From Valencia hispanica (Eukaryota > Chordata > Actinopteri > Cyprinodontiformes > Valenciidae), in the NCBI GenBank assembly GCA_963556495.2, contig OY747701.1:35766001-35830000 (forward strand): a stretch of DNA of 64,000 nt. The letters are read 5' to 3'. Both the position numbers and the translations under genes were made by a program. The notes under the pieces are model-generated. The model made no database searches. It was not told the DNA's origin and saw only the letters and a list, made by a program, of their open reading frames with translations. Below, piece by piece: positions 1 to 10,526 of this stretch; positions within the stretch are counted from its first letter, which is position 1; every line of letters begins with the position of its first letter.

Positions 1-1480
1 TTCTGCCTTTTTATGCATCTCTTTGGGCAAATGAACTCCCCACAACCACAGTGCAAACACTGAATTGTTGGCATTCACTGTAATCAAGGTTATTTATGAT
101 TAATTAGCTGGTGAGAACACATGTAAAGGTATGTGCACAGAATGGATGGTGGAAGCAAAGCCATAAGGTGGCTGATGTTTGAAGTCACCTTGCAAACTGA
201 AGCTGCGTGAGTGTTGTGTGACGTTAGCTTGGCTTTAGATTCTCACAGTACTTTGAGTAAAAACACCACAGTATCATATTATTTACACAACTTTAAACTA
301 TAAGATATATTACAATTTAATTATTGCCGCTGCTAAGAAGTTTAAACATATTGATTATTACATATGCATTGTATAATGTTTTATAACGCAATCTCAAGTC
401 AATGACTCGATGCAATCTGCTGGAATTCCTTAAATAGGAAACTAAGTACATTTTAAACTAATTGGAATGTTTGTATGATTGTATTGAAATTACTTTTCTT
501 GTAAATTGCCTTAGGACATCTGTTGTGAATCGGCTATATATAAATAAACTGAATTGAATTGAATAATGTTATTGATAACAGTTATTTATTCTTCATTTGA
601 AATTGATACATACATTTAGTCAAATAGTTAATTAAACAGCCACTAAATTTAGTTTATTTTACAGGATATTATTCTACTTTGTATTTCTTTAAACCATGTT
701 ACAGAAGTCCCATTTGTTGCATTTCAATACCATAACTGTTTCTTTTATTAATGATAAAAATATTTGATTTAATGAAGAAAAAAACTCACACGAGATATAA
801 TTTATAAAGTGCACAGTGGAACTTTTGTGTGGGATTCATCCAGACTATTTTGTGTTGCAACAATATACTTTATTGCCATGCAATAGTGGATGAACCACGC
901 TGATTTTTTTTTTGCCAACTTGTGGTTAAATATTTAATTTCAGGGGGAAAAGGTAATCTCAACCCTGAGAGTCAGATAAAAAAAGTTATTCACAAGTAGT
1001 ATCTTAAATTTACATATCAAAATTTTTTTGTTTGAATGGTTGTCAGTGGGGACATTTTCCAGCCAAGAGTCCTTTGTGTGCAGTGTATGAGTAACTTTTC
1101 AACTTTAAAGGTGTTATGAAGGTCAGCAGTGAGTAAAGGGAGAGACGGCGCTGTTAGCTCCGTGCAGCCTGAGAATACTCTGGTCACACCAGCACTTTCT
1201 CTGGCCTCTATAAAATCCCTTTAAATCATAGGAAGCAAATTTTTAGCGCTTCCAAAATTAACTTTTTAAAATCTCTGTATACCTTAGTATCAGTAATTGG
1301 TCAATGCCAAATTGAGACACAGGTACAATGAAATGAGTCCTTTTCTGTGCAGATAAAACCAACATGGTACAGAATTAATGCTCAGCATTCCTCCTATTGT
1401 TTGCTTTGTCCATTTTGTTTATTAGCTTTGTTGCTCTTGACTCCATCAGCACTAAGTTAATTGGTTGCTCTTTCATGCAG
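1..1480. other. Intronic or upstream sequence before the first exon
   Basis: AT-rich DNA without a convincing coding exon. The only recognisable piece is a LINE-type 3' tail around 400-568, listed separately. The last bases end in a pyrimidine-rich stretch and CAG at 1480, which acts as the splice acceptor of the following exon, so at least the final part is intron. Confidence 0.6.
400..568 (+). repeat. 3' tail of an old non-LTR retrotransposon
   Basis: The stretch ends in a typical LINE 3' signature: GAATCGGCTATATATAAATA followed by a short GAATT tandem repeat. The upstream part (CAATGACTCGATGCAATCTG and a TTACTTTTCTTGTAAATTGC motif) is recalled as part of a widespread fish retroposon 3' UTR. 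A diverged copy seems to lie on the minus strand at 25900-26160. No coding part of the element is left here. Family assignment (L2/CR1-like) is tentative. Confidence 0.45.
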
Positions 1481-1556
1481 ACATGAGCATGAGTGGAGAG
1501 TTGAAGTCGAGCCGCTCCACGTCAGCCAGTAAGAGGGCCAGCAACACCACTTATGG
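1481..1556 (+). CDS. Internal exon of an hnRNP C/RALY-family RNA-binding protein
   Basis: A 76-nt exon with a CAG acceptor at 1478-1480 and a GTGAGT donor at 1557. It starts in codon phase 1 (2 nt of a split Asp codon) and ends with GG. It reads (D)MSMSGELKSSRSTSASKR then ASNTTYG. This aligns with the segment right after the RRM in hnRNP C, RALY and RALYL, where family members read D-I-N-x-A-x-E-P-K, a basic linker, and a Tyr-Gly or Tyr-Ser just before the next exon. In the family this linker joins the RRM to the tyrosine-rich and basic leucine-zipper-like regions; the proteins act in nuclear pre-mRNA binding. The partner exon at 57913-57963 continues the frame exactly. The linker is Ser/Thr-rich and lacks the usual Pro after Glu. 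Paralogue identity (hnrnpc, raly or ralyl) is not resolved, so no symbol is given. Confidence 0.72.
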
Positions 1557-2671
1557 GTGAGTATGAACCCTCCTATCCACATACAAATACAGACACTCTA
1601 ATTCCCTCACACTCTCAGAGATAATCATGTGTTCGGTTATTTGCTACAGCCCTTTATCTGCAACTCTGCTGCATCTCAGCTTTCCAATAAATGCAACATT
1701 ATTTGTTATTAGCTTCATACCTACTGTGTGTTTAAGCGGCTATTGATTTCTGCCAGAGGTCTCCATCAGTCAATGTTTTAATTTATCTGTTGATGCTGTG
1801 CACACGTGTGATTGGAGCTGATAACTGTTTATTGCTATCAGGTCAATGCAGCACTGTGGAGCTACATGGGCTCTGTGCTGAGAAGGAGGATGGAGGGTGT
1901 TTGAGAGATGACTTTGTGTTGACTTGCTGAGTTTGTTTTTACCTTCTAACAAGAAAAAAACACAAGGGTACTACTGGTTTCGGTGTATGCAGCATCAGTC
2001 TCAATCTGGAGTAGAATCTCATTTATTGACTCATATCCTACTTCTGGGCTAATTTGTGTTTCTCTGGCATGTTTTCTAGAAGCCCATATGTCGTTTTTTA
2101 ATTTCCCATATTTTTTAGTTCTTTAAAGCCCCTAAGTAAGCCACACTGACTGTTTTTTTATTACAAAAAGTAAACCATTCTGCATTCATATCTCATCCAC
2201 ATGCAAACACTTCCAAATATTTTAAAGCTCTCCCTAACATCTGATTTTTAGACACAAATTTTTAGTGTGTAACTGTTGCTTTTTGCTCAAGAAACTTGGA
2301 ACAACGACTGAGCTATTTCTGGTAAATCCAATTTAAATTAAAAAAGGGGAGGAGTCATGGATTTCTTCAGGTGCTTTTGTTTCACACTGCTGTTTGTTCT
2401 GCTTTGTTTGTTCTGGCAAGATTTTCCCTGACCCTAAAGTCATTTAACATTTACTGTGTGTTGAAAAGGATAATTACTCAGAGAAAATGGTAAAGGAAGT
2501 CAATAAAGGAATAAGCTATAGTTGTTTGGGGAGAAACAGTAGTGCTGTTTCTTCTTTTAGCTGCTTTCACACTGTTTCCTATCTTGACATGTATGCTTGT
2601 GTTTTGGATAGATGTTACACATAGGTGTAAACATGAGGGAAATAGGTATGTCAATTTGTCCTTGAAAATAG
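1557..2671. other. Intron sequence, nothing recognised
   Basis: AT-rich sequence with short ORFs only. I see no transposon ends, conserved protein motifs or RNA genes. Confidence 0.5.
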
Positions 2672-3110
2672 TTAAGGCACAATCAGATTGAATGGAGATA
2701 ATCTCTGTGCAGCAATTTTCAAGACTTGCCAAGTGTTCTGCAGCCTCTTTACTGGGAATGTCTTTAATTTAGTTTCATACATATTTCCAATTATTCTGAT
2801 CAGTTTACCTGTCCATGCTGAAGAAAAGCATCCCCACAGAATGATGATGCCACCAGCAGGTTTGGCAGTGGGGATAGCTTGTTCGGGGTGATGTGTGATC
2901 TTAGTTTTCTGTCCCACATAGCGTTTTTAAGGTGAAATAGTTTGATGTTGCTCTCATATGACAAGAACAGTTGCCATAAGATGTAAAACAAAAGTAGCTC
3001 AAAATTAATCAATGTCAACTAAGTCTTTCACCTGAGCTGTGTGTCTCTGCAGCTCCTGGAGAGTTACCATAAGCCACTTGGCTGCTTTAAGGTAAACTGT
3101 TTTTACAATC
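2672..3110 (-). pseudogene. Relic of a Tc1-like transposase
   Basis: Minus-strand frames carry short decayed blocks of a Tc1 transposase: SYESNIKLF (for the family S-D-E-T-K-I-E-L-F block with the first catalytic Asp), then HPEQAIPT, then [20 protein letters not shown] (for the G-G-x-x-M-x-W-G-C-F block). The family protein is about 340 residues; only the middle third is readable, across at least two frames. Terminal inverted repeats are not recognisable. The same old family seems to be present at 23243-24699 and 41390-42000, all in the same orientation. Confidence 0.7.
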
Positions 3111-3204
3111 GAGGAAACCATTGAAAATGCCTAATCCACAATCTGCTTTCAACAGGATCTAGAAACATCTAAGCAGAATCAGTGGCCTGATCACACAGTG
3201 TTGT

Positions 3205-3596
3205 GAGTGATGTAGGGATGTAAGAAAATATCGATACACCAATATATCGCGATATTTTATTTCCCGATATTGCATCGATGTTCAAAAAAAATCTAATTAA
3301 GGATTTGAATGGAACCATTAACGATGACAGTAATTTTTGTAGTAAAATTAAAAGCATGAGTGGTAGTTTGTGGCTGTTGTCACCTTCTTTGTTCCAATGG
3401 ATCAACTAGATCTAGTAATAAAACTGGATGCGTTAAAGTATGAAACAGGTTGGAGCATTTAGAAAGCTGTGACAGTTTTCCTACTGTTAAATATATCGTG
3501 TTCCTCATAGTATCGTGATATATTGTATCGTCTCCCCTGTATCGCGATATATATCGCATCGCAAGATTTTTGCCAATACACATCCCTAGAGTGATG
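3205..3596. mobile_element. Short non-autonomous hAT-type MITE with perfect TSD
   Basis: The element body is 3213-3588 (376 bp). It starts TAGGGATGT and ends ACATCCCTA, a 9-bp terminal inverted repeat, and is flanked by an exact 8-bp duplication GAGTGATG (3205-3212 and 3589-3596). Eight-base duplications are typical of hAT transposition. The interior is dominated by ATATCGCGATAT-type palindromic blocks near both ends and has no coding capacity. The perfect duplication suggests a fairly young insertion. Confidence 0.8.
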
Positions 3597-6500
3597 TGTG
3601 GATGATGACAAGATCTGCCAAATTTTGATCACAATAAATATTGCAACAATTATTTATCTCTGTCCACTCAATCCAGTTCATCCACTGGTTTAATCTCCCT
3701 GACATAACACTGACACTGGACATATTATTTTGCTGTGTTAAAATTCATATATGGTATATTGTGTCCCCACCTTGCCACTGTCTGTGTCTAGTATGTCTTT
3801 AATCCAGCTGGTTTTTTTCTCCTCCTCTCTCTCTGACCTTAACCTCAAAGATTATTTCGCACAGTCCCCCGTGTTGTTTTTTTAGCAGTGTGCATCAGTG
3901 CATTAATGAGGTTAGTCATACAGAACCACACAAATGCATGCTCACATAGAAAAACACCTGAGGTATCAGCACTGATATGGCTTGATATTGCCCATGTGAT
4001 GTGTCACGGGGATGATAAAATGAGCCTGTCAGTTCCAATACCAAATGAAAAACAAACTTCTTTTCGCATTCACTCTTTCACACTTTGAGCGTGATGTTAT
4101 CTTTTAACATAGTAATGCCTACACACAGAGTATCACATTCTTGCTATTACTATAAGTAGTGCACTGTGAAATTATCCAGAGTGGTTTTCACCTCAGATGG
4201 TTATTTGTGAACCTTTCAATTGAAATTGTGTGAACATTTGCTCTCCGTTATTTCCATTTTTGTGTCGATGGAATCCTTGAGTCCACTTCTTTTGAATGAA
4301 TATGAGTGTGAATGCCACGGTATCACTTGCCTTTAACATTGCTGTTTTGGTATGACCACCACATTTTAGCATCTTTGCAAACATCATGAAATGCACTGCT
4401 GACTAGATTCCTATTATATTATATTTTTTGTGGAAATTGATTTATAGATATAAGAAAGATGCATGTTTTTGAAATAGTCTCAAGATGCTTTCACAAATAT
4501 GTTTTTATGTAAATCAGGTTTTACTGAGCAAATATAAAACAATGTACATTTTTATTGGAATATGTGGAGCTGATGCAAATCATTGAATCCTGCTCCTCTT
4601 TATCCCTTTATAGCTTTGCAAAGGTTTATGGCTGTCTCTTTGTTATTTGGCTAACACACACAAAAATGGCAAAATCTAATATCCTGTCATATTGCCTCTA
4701 GTCACGTGTGGATGGAAAACAGCATAAATATGATTCAGTGTTTTGACTTTATTGTATAATCGAAGCCACCATCCACCACCAAGCCCAAAATACTTTTTCA
4801 ATTCCAAATAAATAGGACAAGTAAATTGTACCTTATTCCAATTTGGTGTACATGATCATTTTTATAGAGCCAGAAACTACAACACAGTCACAGTCACAAA
4901 TGTAAATCATGTGGAGACAGCTACCAAAAATTTCTCTGCCCAGACTCCAACTCTCCCGTGCTGGCAGCAGAGAGCCCCGTCTGCTCCTGCCTCTCTCCAT
5001 CCTCACAGAGTCAGCCAACAAACACTTCTGCCTGCGGCCCAGATAATTCAGGAAACAAAACAAAACTCAAACTCCTGCTTAAGACTCTAAAGCCACGTAA
5101 TCTGCTCATCCAACTCCATGCAGGTTTACAACATTTCTGAACTGATTTAATTGCTGGAGACTTTGATTAGTCTTTGCATGATTACATTTTCAAACTCAGT
5201 TGGCAAACCCAGTAAATTATTTTCATTTTTTGTACAGATGAAATTATTTCATGTTTAATTGTAGCAACCTTCAATGAAGGCAAGGAAAACTTGCCTTCTT
5301 TTCCTTGTCCTCATCTCTTTTATCCTCACATGCCTCCCCTCAGGCTGTTTCCTGTAGAGTGGCCATGACAACACAAGAGTGTTATCATTTATTATTACTT
5401 TCTGACAGACACACGTGTCTTTTAACTCAGTACACCCCAGCTGTGGGTGGAGAGAGTGAAGAGCGTTTCCCCACCCCAGACACACGCTACTGCGCTGCGG
5501 CCTCTGAATGCTCTGGTGAACAACTATAGAAGCTCACTGCTCTGTGTGGCCTTTATAGAGAGGCTCAGGTGCCACACAAAGGGTCTTAAAGGATGTTTAT
5601 ACTAATTGCTAATGCATGAACTGAGATTGGGGGACATGGTTTTTCATTTATTCTTTATTTCTTTACCACATATGACGTAGATGATAAACGAAAATCCTGA
5701 TATTGGTTTAATATTACACGGCTGGGCTATGGGTTTTACCTGGCTTACTAGTTTACAACACAAAAAGATTAGGAAAACGTGCAATAATACTGGGGAATTA
5801 ACTGATAAATTGCTGTCCAGGCAGTTCTTCACGATATAAAGATTGTGAACAGTTATATTGTGAGAACCATAAATTTAGTATAGTGCTGCCTTAGCCATGA
5901 CTCAAACCCAGGACCTTCTTGCTGCAAGGCAACAGTGCTAACAGCTTATCAAAAAATAACGGGGGATAAACAATAAATGTAGGCAATAACCTCATAATGT
6001 CTGGTAAGAATTTAACAAACAGTTCAATTTGGATATTTTTCTTAAAAGGTTTGACACTTTTCAGACATTATGTCCAAATATTTGATTCCACTCAACACTT
6101 GCTTATGGTAACTGCTTAGCCAGTAAAAGGTCAATGTTATCTCAATACAGCAAACTTGTGCTCTAGTGTGAACTACAGAGTTAAGACCACCCGCTGACAT
6201 TTAAATTATTATACAGAGATACAATACTTTTACCATTTGTCATTCCATCCCTTGGAAGAGGTTAGGTGGAGTCTGATAAGGTCATTGTGTTGGTGAAAGC
6301 AGTGGTCTGTGAATATGTTCTGTTTCCATCAATTCTTCTTTCCAACCCACCAAACTGGATCATAAGTTTTCACCAGATATTTACTTTAAACACAGCTTCT
6401 CAGAATTAAGCAAGCATTTGGGTTAAAGAAATAACCCAGACAGACTTCATTCCTGATCCAGATTCTGTTTGGTCATAGCTTTAATCAGTGTATAACAAAG

Positions 6501-6967
6501 TTCCCTTTGCTAATTTTATTATCTGCTTCATTTTACCTCTCAGTGTAGAGGGAAAGGAAGGATTCACAAAGGGACAACAGTGTGTAGCTATTAAGCACAG
6601 AGTGAATAGAACATCTGCTCTCTGATAGTTTTGTTTGTTTATTCCCACCTCTTAATTCACCATAATCAGTAATTATCATTAATTATGAGAGGGGCCCGTC
6701 ATCAAAGTGCTAGAAATAGAATGGCGTAAATGCTGTAGCATAACGTTTTTTTCTTTTTTAACTACATCTAACAAAGATGACCAGAGTAACAGTGGTTCAA
6801 CTGAATTTTGTGTTTGTTTTGTATTTGTTGTTTATTAGTCACAGATAGGAATTTAGGAAAAGACTAATCTACTGACATTTCTCACAAATGAGCTATTAGG
6901 AAAAAATATCCACCCTTTAAATAATAAAGCAGAGTTAAATAACAGATAATATAGGATGACTAAAGCC
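3597..6967. other. Intron sequence, mostly unrecognised
   Basis: About 3.4 kb of AT-rich sequence with short ORFs that show no family motifs. One tRNA-SINE-like scrap is listed separately at 5885-5955. The part at 6250-6720 is richer in conserved-looking words (for example TAATTATCATTAATTATG) but nothing is provable by eye. Confidence 0.5.
5885..5955 (-). repeat. Fragment of a tRNA-derived SINE-like repeat
   Basis: On the minus strand this reads TTAGCACTGTTGCCTTGCAG, then CAAGAAGGTCCTGGGTTTGA. I recall this as the promoter part of a common fish tRNA-derived repeat; the GGGTTTGAGTC block resembles a B box. No tail is recognised and the fragment is short. Confidence 0.4.
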
Positions 6968-6979
6968 TCCATCCATCAC

Positions 6980-7000
6980 TTTTTTTTTTTTTTTTTTTTT
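6980..7000 (-). other. Poly(A) tail of the L1-like element
   Basis: An uninterrupted T run of about 21 bases on the plus strand is the complement of a 3' poly(A) tail of the minus-strand LINE. It abuts the proposed target duplication copy at 6968-6980. Confidence 0.65.
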
Positions 7001-7935
7001 GTCCTGTTTGGCAGTGTGGAGCTCAGAATTTGTGTCCAAGTACTAAGTAGAAGCCCAACAGATTTACTTTCACAAGCGGAGCAGTACAGCTTTTGTTATA
7101 GTTCTCCACTTGATACATGTGTGAAAAATCTCTATTATGAATTGCTGGGGGGTTTATTTCCTGATGTTATGGACCCGGAGACGGAAAATTAAGGGGAAGA
7201 AAGAAAGAAGATGAAGAAGAGAGGTAGGAAACAAAAAGTCACGAGAGAGGGTGAGTTGAAAATACAAGAGAGGAAGGGGAACAAAGAAAACACAGCAAAA
7301 CATTGAAATCTGCCTCCAAACCAAAGGACGGCAGAGAGAGGGGAAAAAACAAAACAAAAGGAAAAAGGAAAAAGGAACATCGACAAAAAAACAAAAACGT
7401 TGTGAACTAAGAACTAAACAACCACATCACACAAAAATGGATATAAAAATACAACAACGATGTCACAGAAAAACTCATGGTACCGATTAATCAAGCTCTA
7501 GTAATGATAACCTCAGCCCAAGAATATATCTGTAAACACCAGAGACCCCACATCTATGTGTGTGTGTTAGCATGCTGGTGCATATAAGGTTTCTCCATAA
7601 GAGTGTTCGATAGCTGGTGTGAGCAGGCATCAATCCGTCTCCCAGGAATCGATGCAGACATGAAGGAGATCGGAGCAAAGACGTCCAAAGGACCCCCAGA
7701 GCCCCAGGCGGACCCGGGCAGGGCCGACCGCATCCCCCAAGAGAGGAGCAAAGGAGAACCCCAGGGGAACGTCCAGCGGCTACCATGCAGGGGCCCGGGG
7801 GGCAGCAGTGACGAGCCCATGGGCCCTGCCGGCAACCAGCCAGGGCGGGCCGGTCCATGGACAGGGAGAGCCGGGGCCCAGGGGTGCCCCACCCCCCAGC
7901 AGGGACCCAACAAGGGACCGGCCGATGAGGGGCCG

Positions 7936-8087
7936 CAACCTGGGGTTGGGCTTTGGTGGCTTTGGGTGGTAACTCCTGATTGGTGCATGCGGTGCCTTAG
8001 GGGGGTTGCACTGACGGACATGGGTTACTGGCCTGGTGGCCGTGCTGCGCCTGGGTAGGGTCTGGGGTGGTCCTGGGGGTCGGGGCC
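7936..8087 (+). repeat. Left arm of a perfect 152-bp inverted repeat
   Basis: Compared base by base, 7936-8087 is the exact reverse complement of 10242-10393. The spacer is 2154 bp. Similarity stops abruptly on both sides. The arm starts CAACCTGGGGTTGGG and ends GGGTCGGGGCC. It lies in the GC-rich 3' region of the L1-like element. Confidence 0.9.
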
Positions 8088-10241
8088 ACGCGCCACCACC
8101 ACCCCGGGCCAATCCCCACCGCCAACATCCCAGCGCCCCACCCCTGCCCCACATCAGGTCGCCCCACCGATAGCCGCAGCGGACGGACGGCATCCCCAGG
8201 CCGAGCTCAGCCAGCACCTGGACACTAAGTTGTACCAGCTCCCGAGTCCTGACCCCCCCGCGAACGCAGAGCGCCGAGACCAGGCATCCAACAAAGGCCA
8301 GGGCCGGTCCAACCCGCCAATTAACCGACCACGCACGGTGCACACAGAACAGGCAATTGAACGAGCAGAGACGCTGGATCCGTATCCCGCCGAGCACCAC
8401 CCAACAATCCCAAACCTGGCACCCCTAAAAGAGGTGCCCCAACCAACCAAAGGAAGATATCGGCCCAGCGCATCGGCCGACCGACACACAGGCCCCCCCA
8501 GGCCCGGTCAGGCACGCACCAGGTCCGAACCGGATTAACCACCGACGCACCAGTAGGCAGGGGCATCCGTCACTGGTGGGGAGTGACGGAGGTGAAATAG
8601 GCCCCCCATTAAGTGTAAGGCCTGAGGTGCGCCAGGCGAGAGGGCAGCCCAAGACCCAACCTGACAGGCAGACAAAGACATACAGACACAGTCATACGTT
8701 CCCTCCCTCTTAAACACATACATTCTCACTAACTCACCAAGACACCCAAGAAATGATGCTGTACCCTCACTCACACACCCCATACACACTTCATGCTCCC
8801 AGGTCCAGGTACCGATGCCCCAGTAGAGCCACCAGCCCCCGAACCCGGGAGATGGACCCCCTACCTTCTAGGACGGAGACAAGCAGACCGCCAAGGGCCC
8901 CACAGTGCCAAAGCAGCCCGACAGCCCAGGACCCCGACCAGACCGCCTGTCCTCCTCCGGACCCCAACCCCTGATGGCGCGTAACGAACAGGGGTGTGAA
9001 AAGACCCCTAGCCTCCATCCTCCCGCTCGAGTATGGTGTTGATGCGTGTTGTTATAATGTGCATTTAAAACAGAGGGGTGGGATGTGGGGAAGGCAGCCA
9101 CACATCCCCCAACCTCCACCCCGAGCCCTCAGTGTCTATATGTGGTTTAACAGTGGGCACCGGCACCAGAGGTGAAGCTGATTGAACCGCTCCCCCTCTG
9201 GATGCCGAAAAGTGTACCCACCCCATAGTCCCTACATGTGTGTCGCATGAAAATGTTATAAGTGGGAGTGTCTAAGTTGTATTTTAAAATTGGGACCCAG
9301 GACGCCACGGGATAGCAAGGAGGGAAACCCCTCCTCGCACCTCAGTGATGTGCCCATGCCCCAAGACCCTATATGAGTGGTAAAGTGATGGAGCGGGTGG
9401 ACAGAGGTGTTCGGGGATGGGGAGGGAAGGACAGGGAGACAAAATGTCTTCCCAGGGAGCCAGCTCCCCCACTGACCCCAATAGGCACCGCTGTTCACCG
9501 GGATCCACCAGGGGAGGGAGGCCATGGCACGTTCAACCCGGGGCCCACGGCCACAGCACCACCAAGCCCCACGGACCCCAAGGCAGTCCCTCCAGCCCCA
9601 TCCCAGAAGGAGAGCTAAACCCACCCTGACATTCGCTCTACTATCAGAACACAAAAGACACTAGACACCCAGGTTGAGTTCGCCCCCCCTCCAGCACACC
9701 CCTCCCCCCCGTCCAAGTGCCCTCATAGGGGAGAGCACCTGTCGCTAGTTAGCAATAGCCTCCCCGCCAACAAAGGAGGCCCCCAGCGCCACCTGCGCAT
9801 CGGAGGTCCCCGCAGCCCAAACCCCGGCGACGTACTTGCCCAGATCAGGAGCAAACCGATGAACCGGGCGGCCGACCCACCAGGCCGACATCCACCAGCC
9901 CCGTTCCCTTGTGGAGCGACCACTGCTGTTCAATGGCCCGGCAGGCAACCAAACCCAGCGCCCCACCCACCTGCCCTGCACGCCCACTACCCGGCCAGTC
10001 CACCCGCAGGTCCGACCGAACCCGGGCAAACGCCTGACCCCAGCGCCCCGCAACGCATAAAGACCAAGACCCAGGAGCTAAGTCCAGTGCGAAAAAGGAC
10101 TGATCAGGCCCAGAAATGCCACCCAGCCGCTGCGACCACCAGCCAGGCACCCCAACCAGCAAACAAGACGAGACGCCATACAGGGACCGGCGATGACAAT
10201 CGGCCCAGAGAAAAAGAGAGAGGCGGCCGCGCATGCCGGCC

Positions 10242-10393
10242 GGCCCCGACCCCCAGGACCACCCCAGACCCTACCCAGGCGCAGCACGGCCACCAGGCCA
10301 GTAACCCATGTCCGTCAGTGCAACCCCCCTAAGGCACCGCATGCACCAATCAGGAGTTACCACCCAAAGCCACCAAAGCCCAACCCCAGGTTG
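10242..10393 (-). repeat. Right arm of the perfect 152-bp inverted repeat
   Basis: Exact reverse complement of 7936-8087. Strand composition of the surrounding sequence suggests this arm is in the native orientation and that the 7.8-8.1 kb piece is the inverted copy. Confidence 0.9.
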
Positions 10394-10526
10394 GGGGCAC
10401 GACCCCCAGCGCCCAGTCTGCCCAGTGATCCCACCCCCAGGGATCCCCCCAGACGCCTCCAACCCCAAAAACCCCCACATCATCCACAGTATCCCAAACG
10501 ACAAAACCAAGTGCCCCCCACCCCCA

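Larger units (their letters stand above)
7002..10526 (-). other. Long GC-rich 3' region of the L1-like element
   Basis: About 3.5 kb between the end of ORF2 and the poly(A) tail. From about 7600 to 10520 it is strongly C-rich on the plus strand (G-rich in the element's sense strand), in sharp contrast with the AT-rich surroundings. A short part around 7780-8087 has the opposite strand bias. About 7195-7385 is a polypurine tract on the plus strand. The many long ORFs here overlap on both strands, are Pro/Arg/Gly-rich and match nothing I know, so I treat them as products of low stop-codon density. It could be a genuine 3' UTR or a separate GC-rich insertion; the poly(A) tail lies beyond it, which favours the UTR reading. 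Confidence 0.55.
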
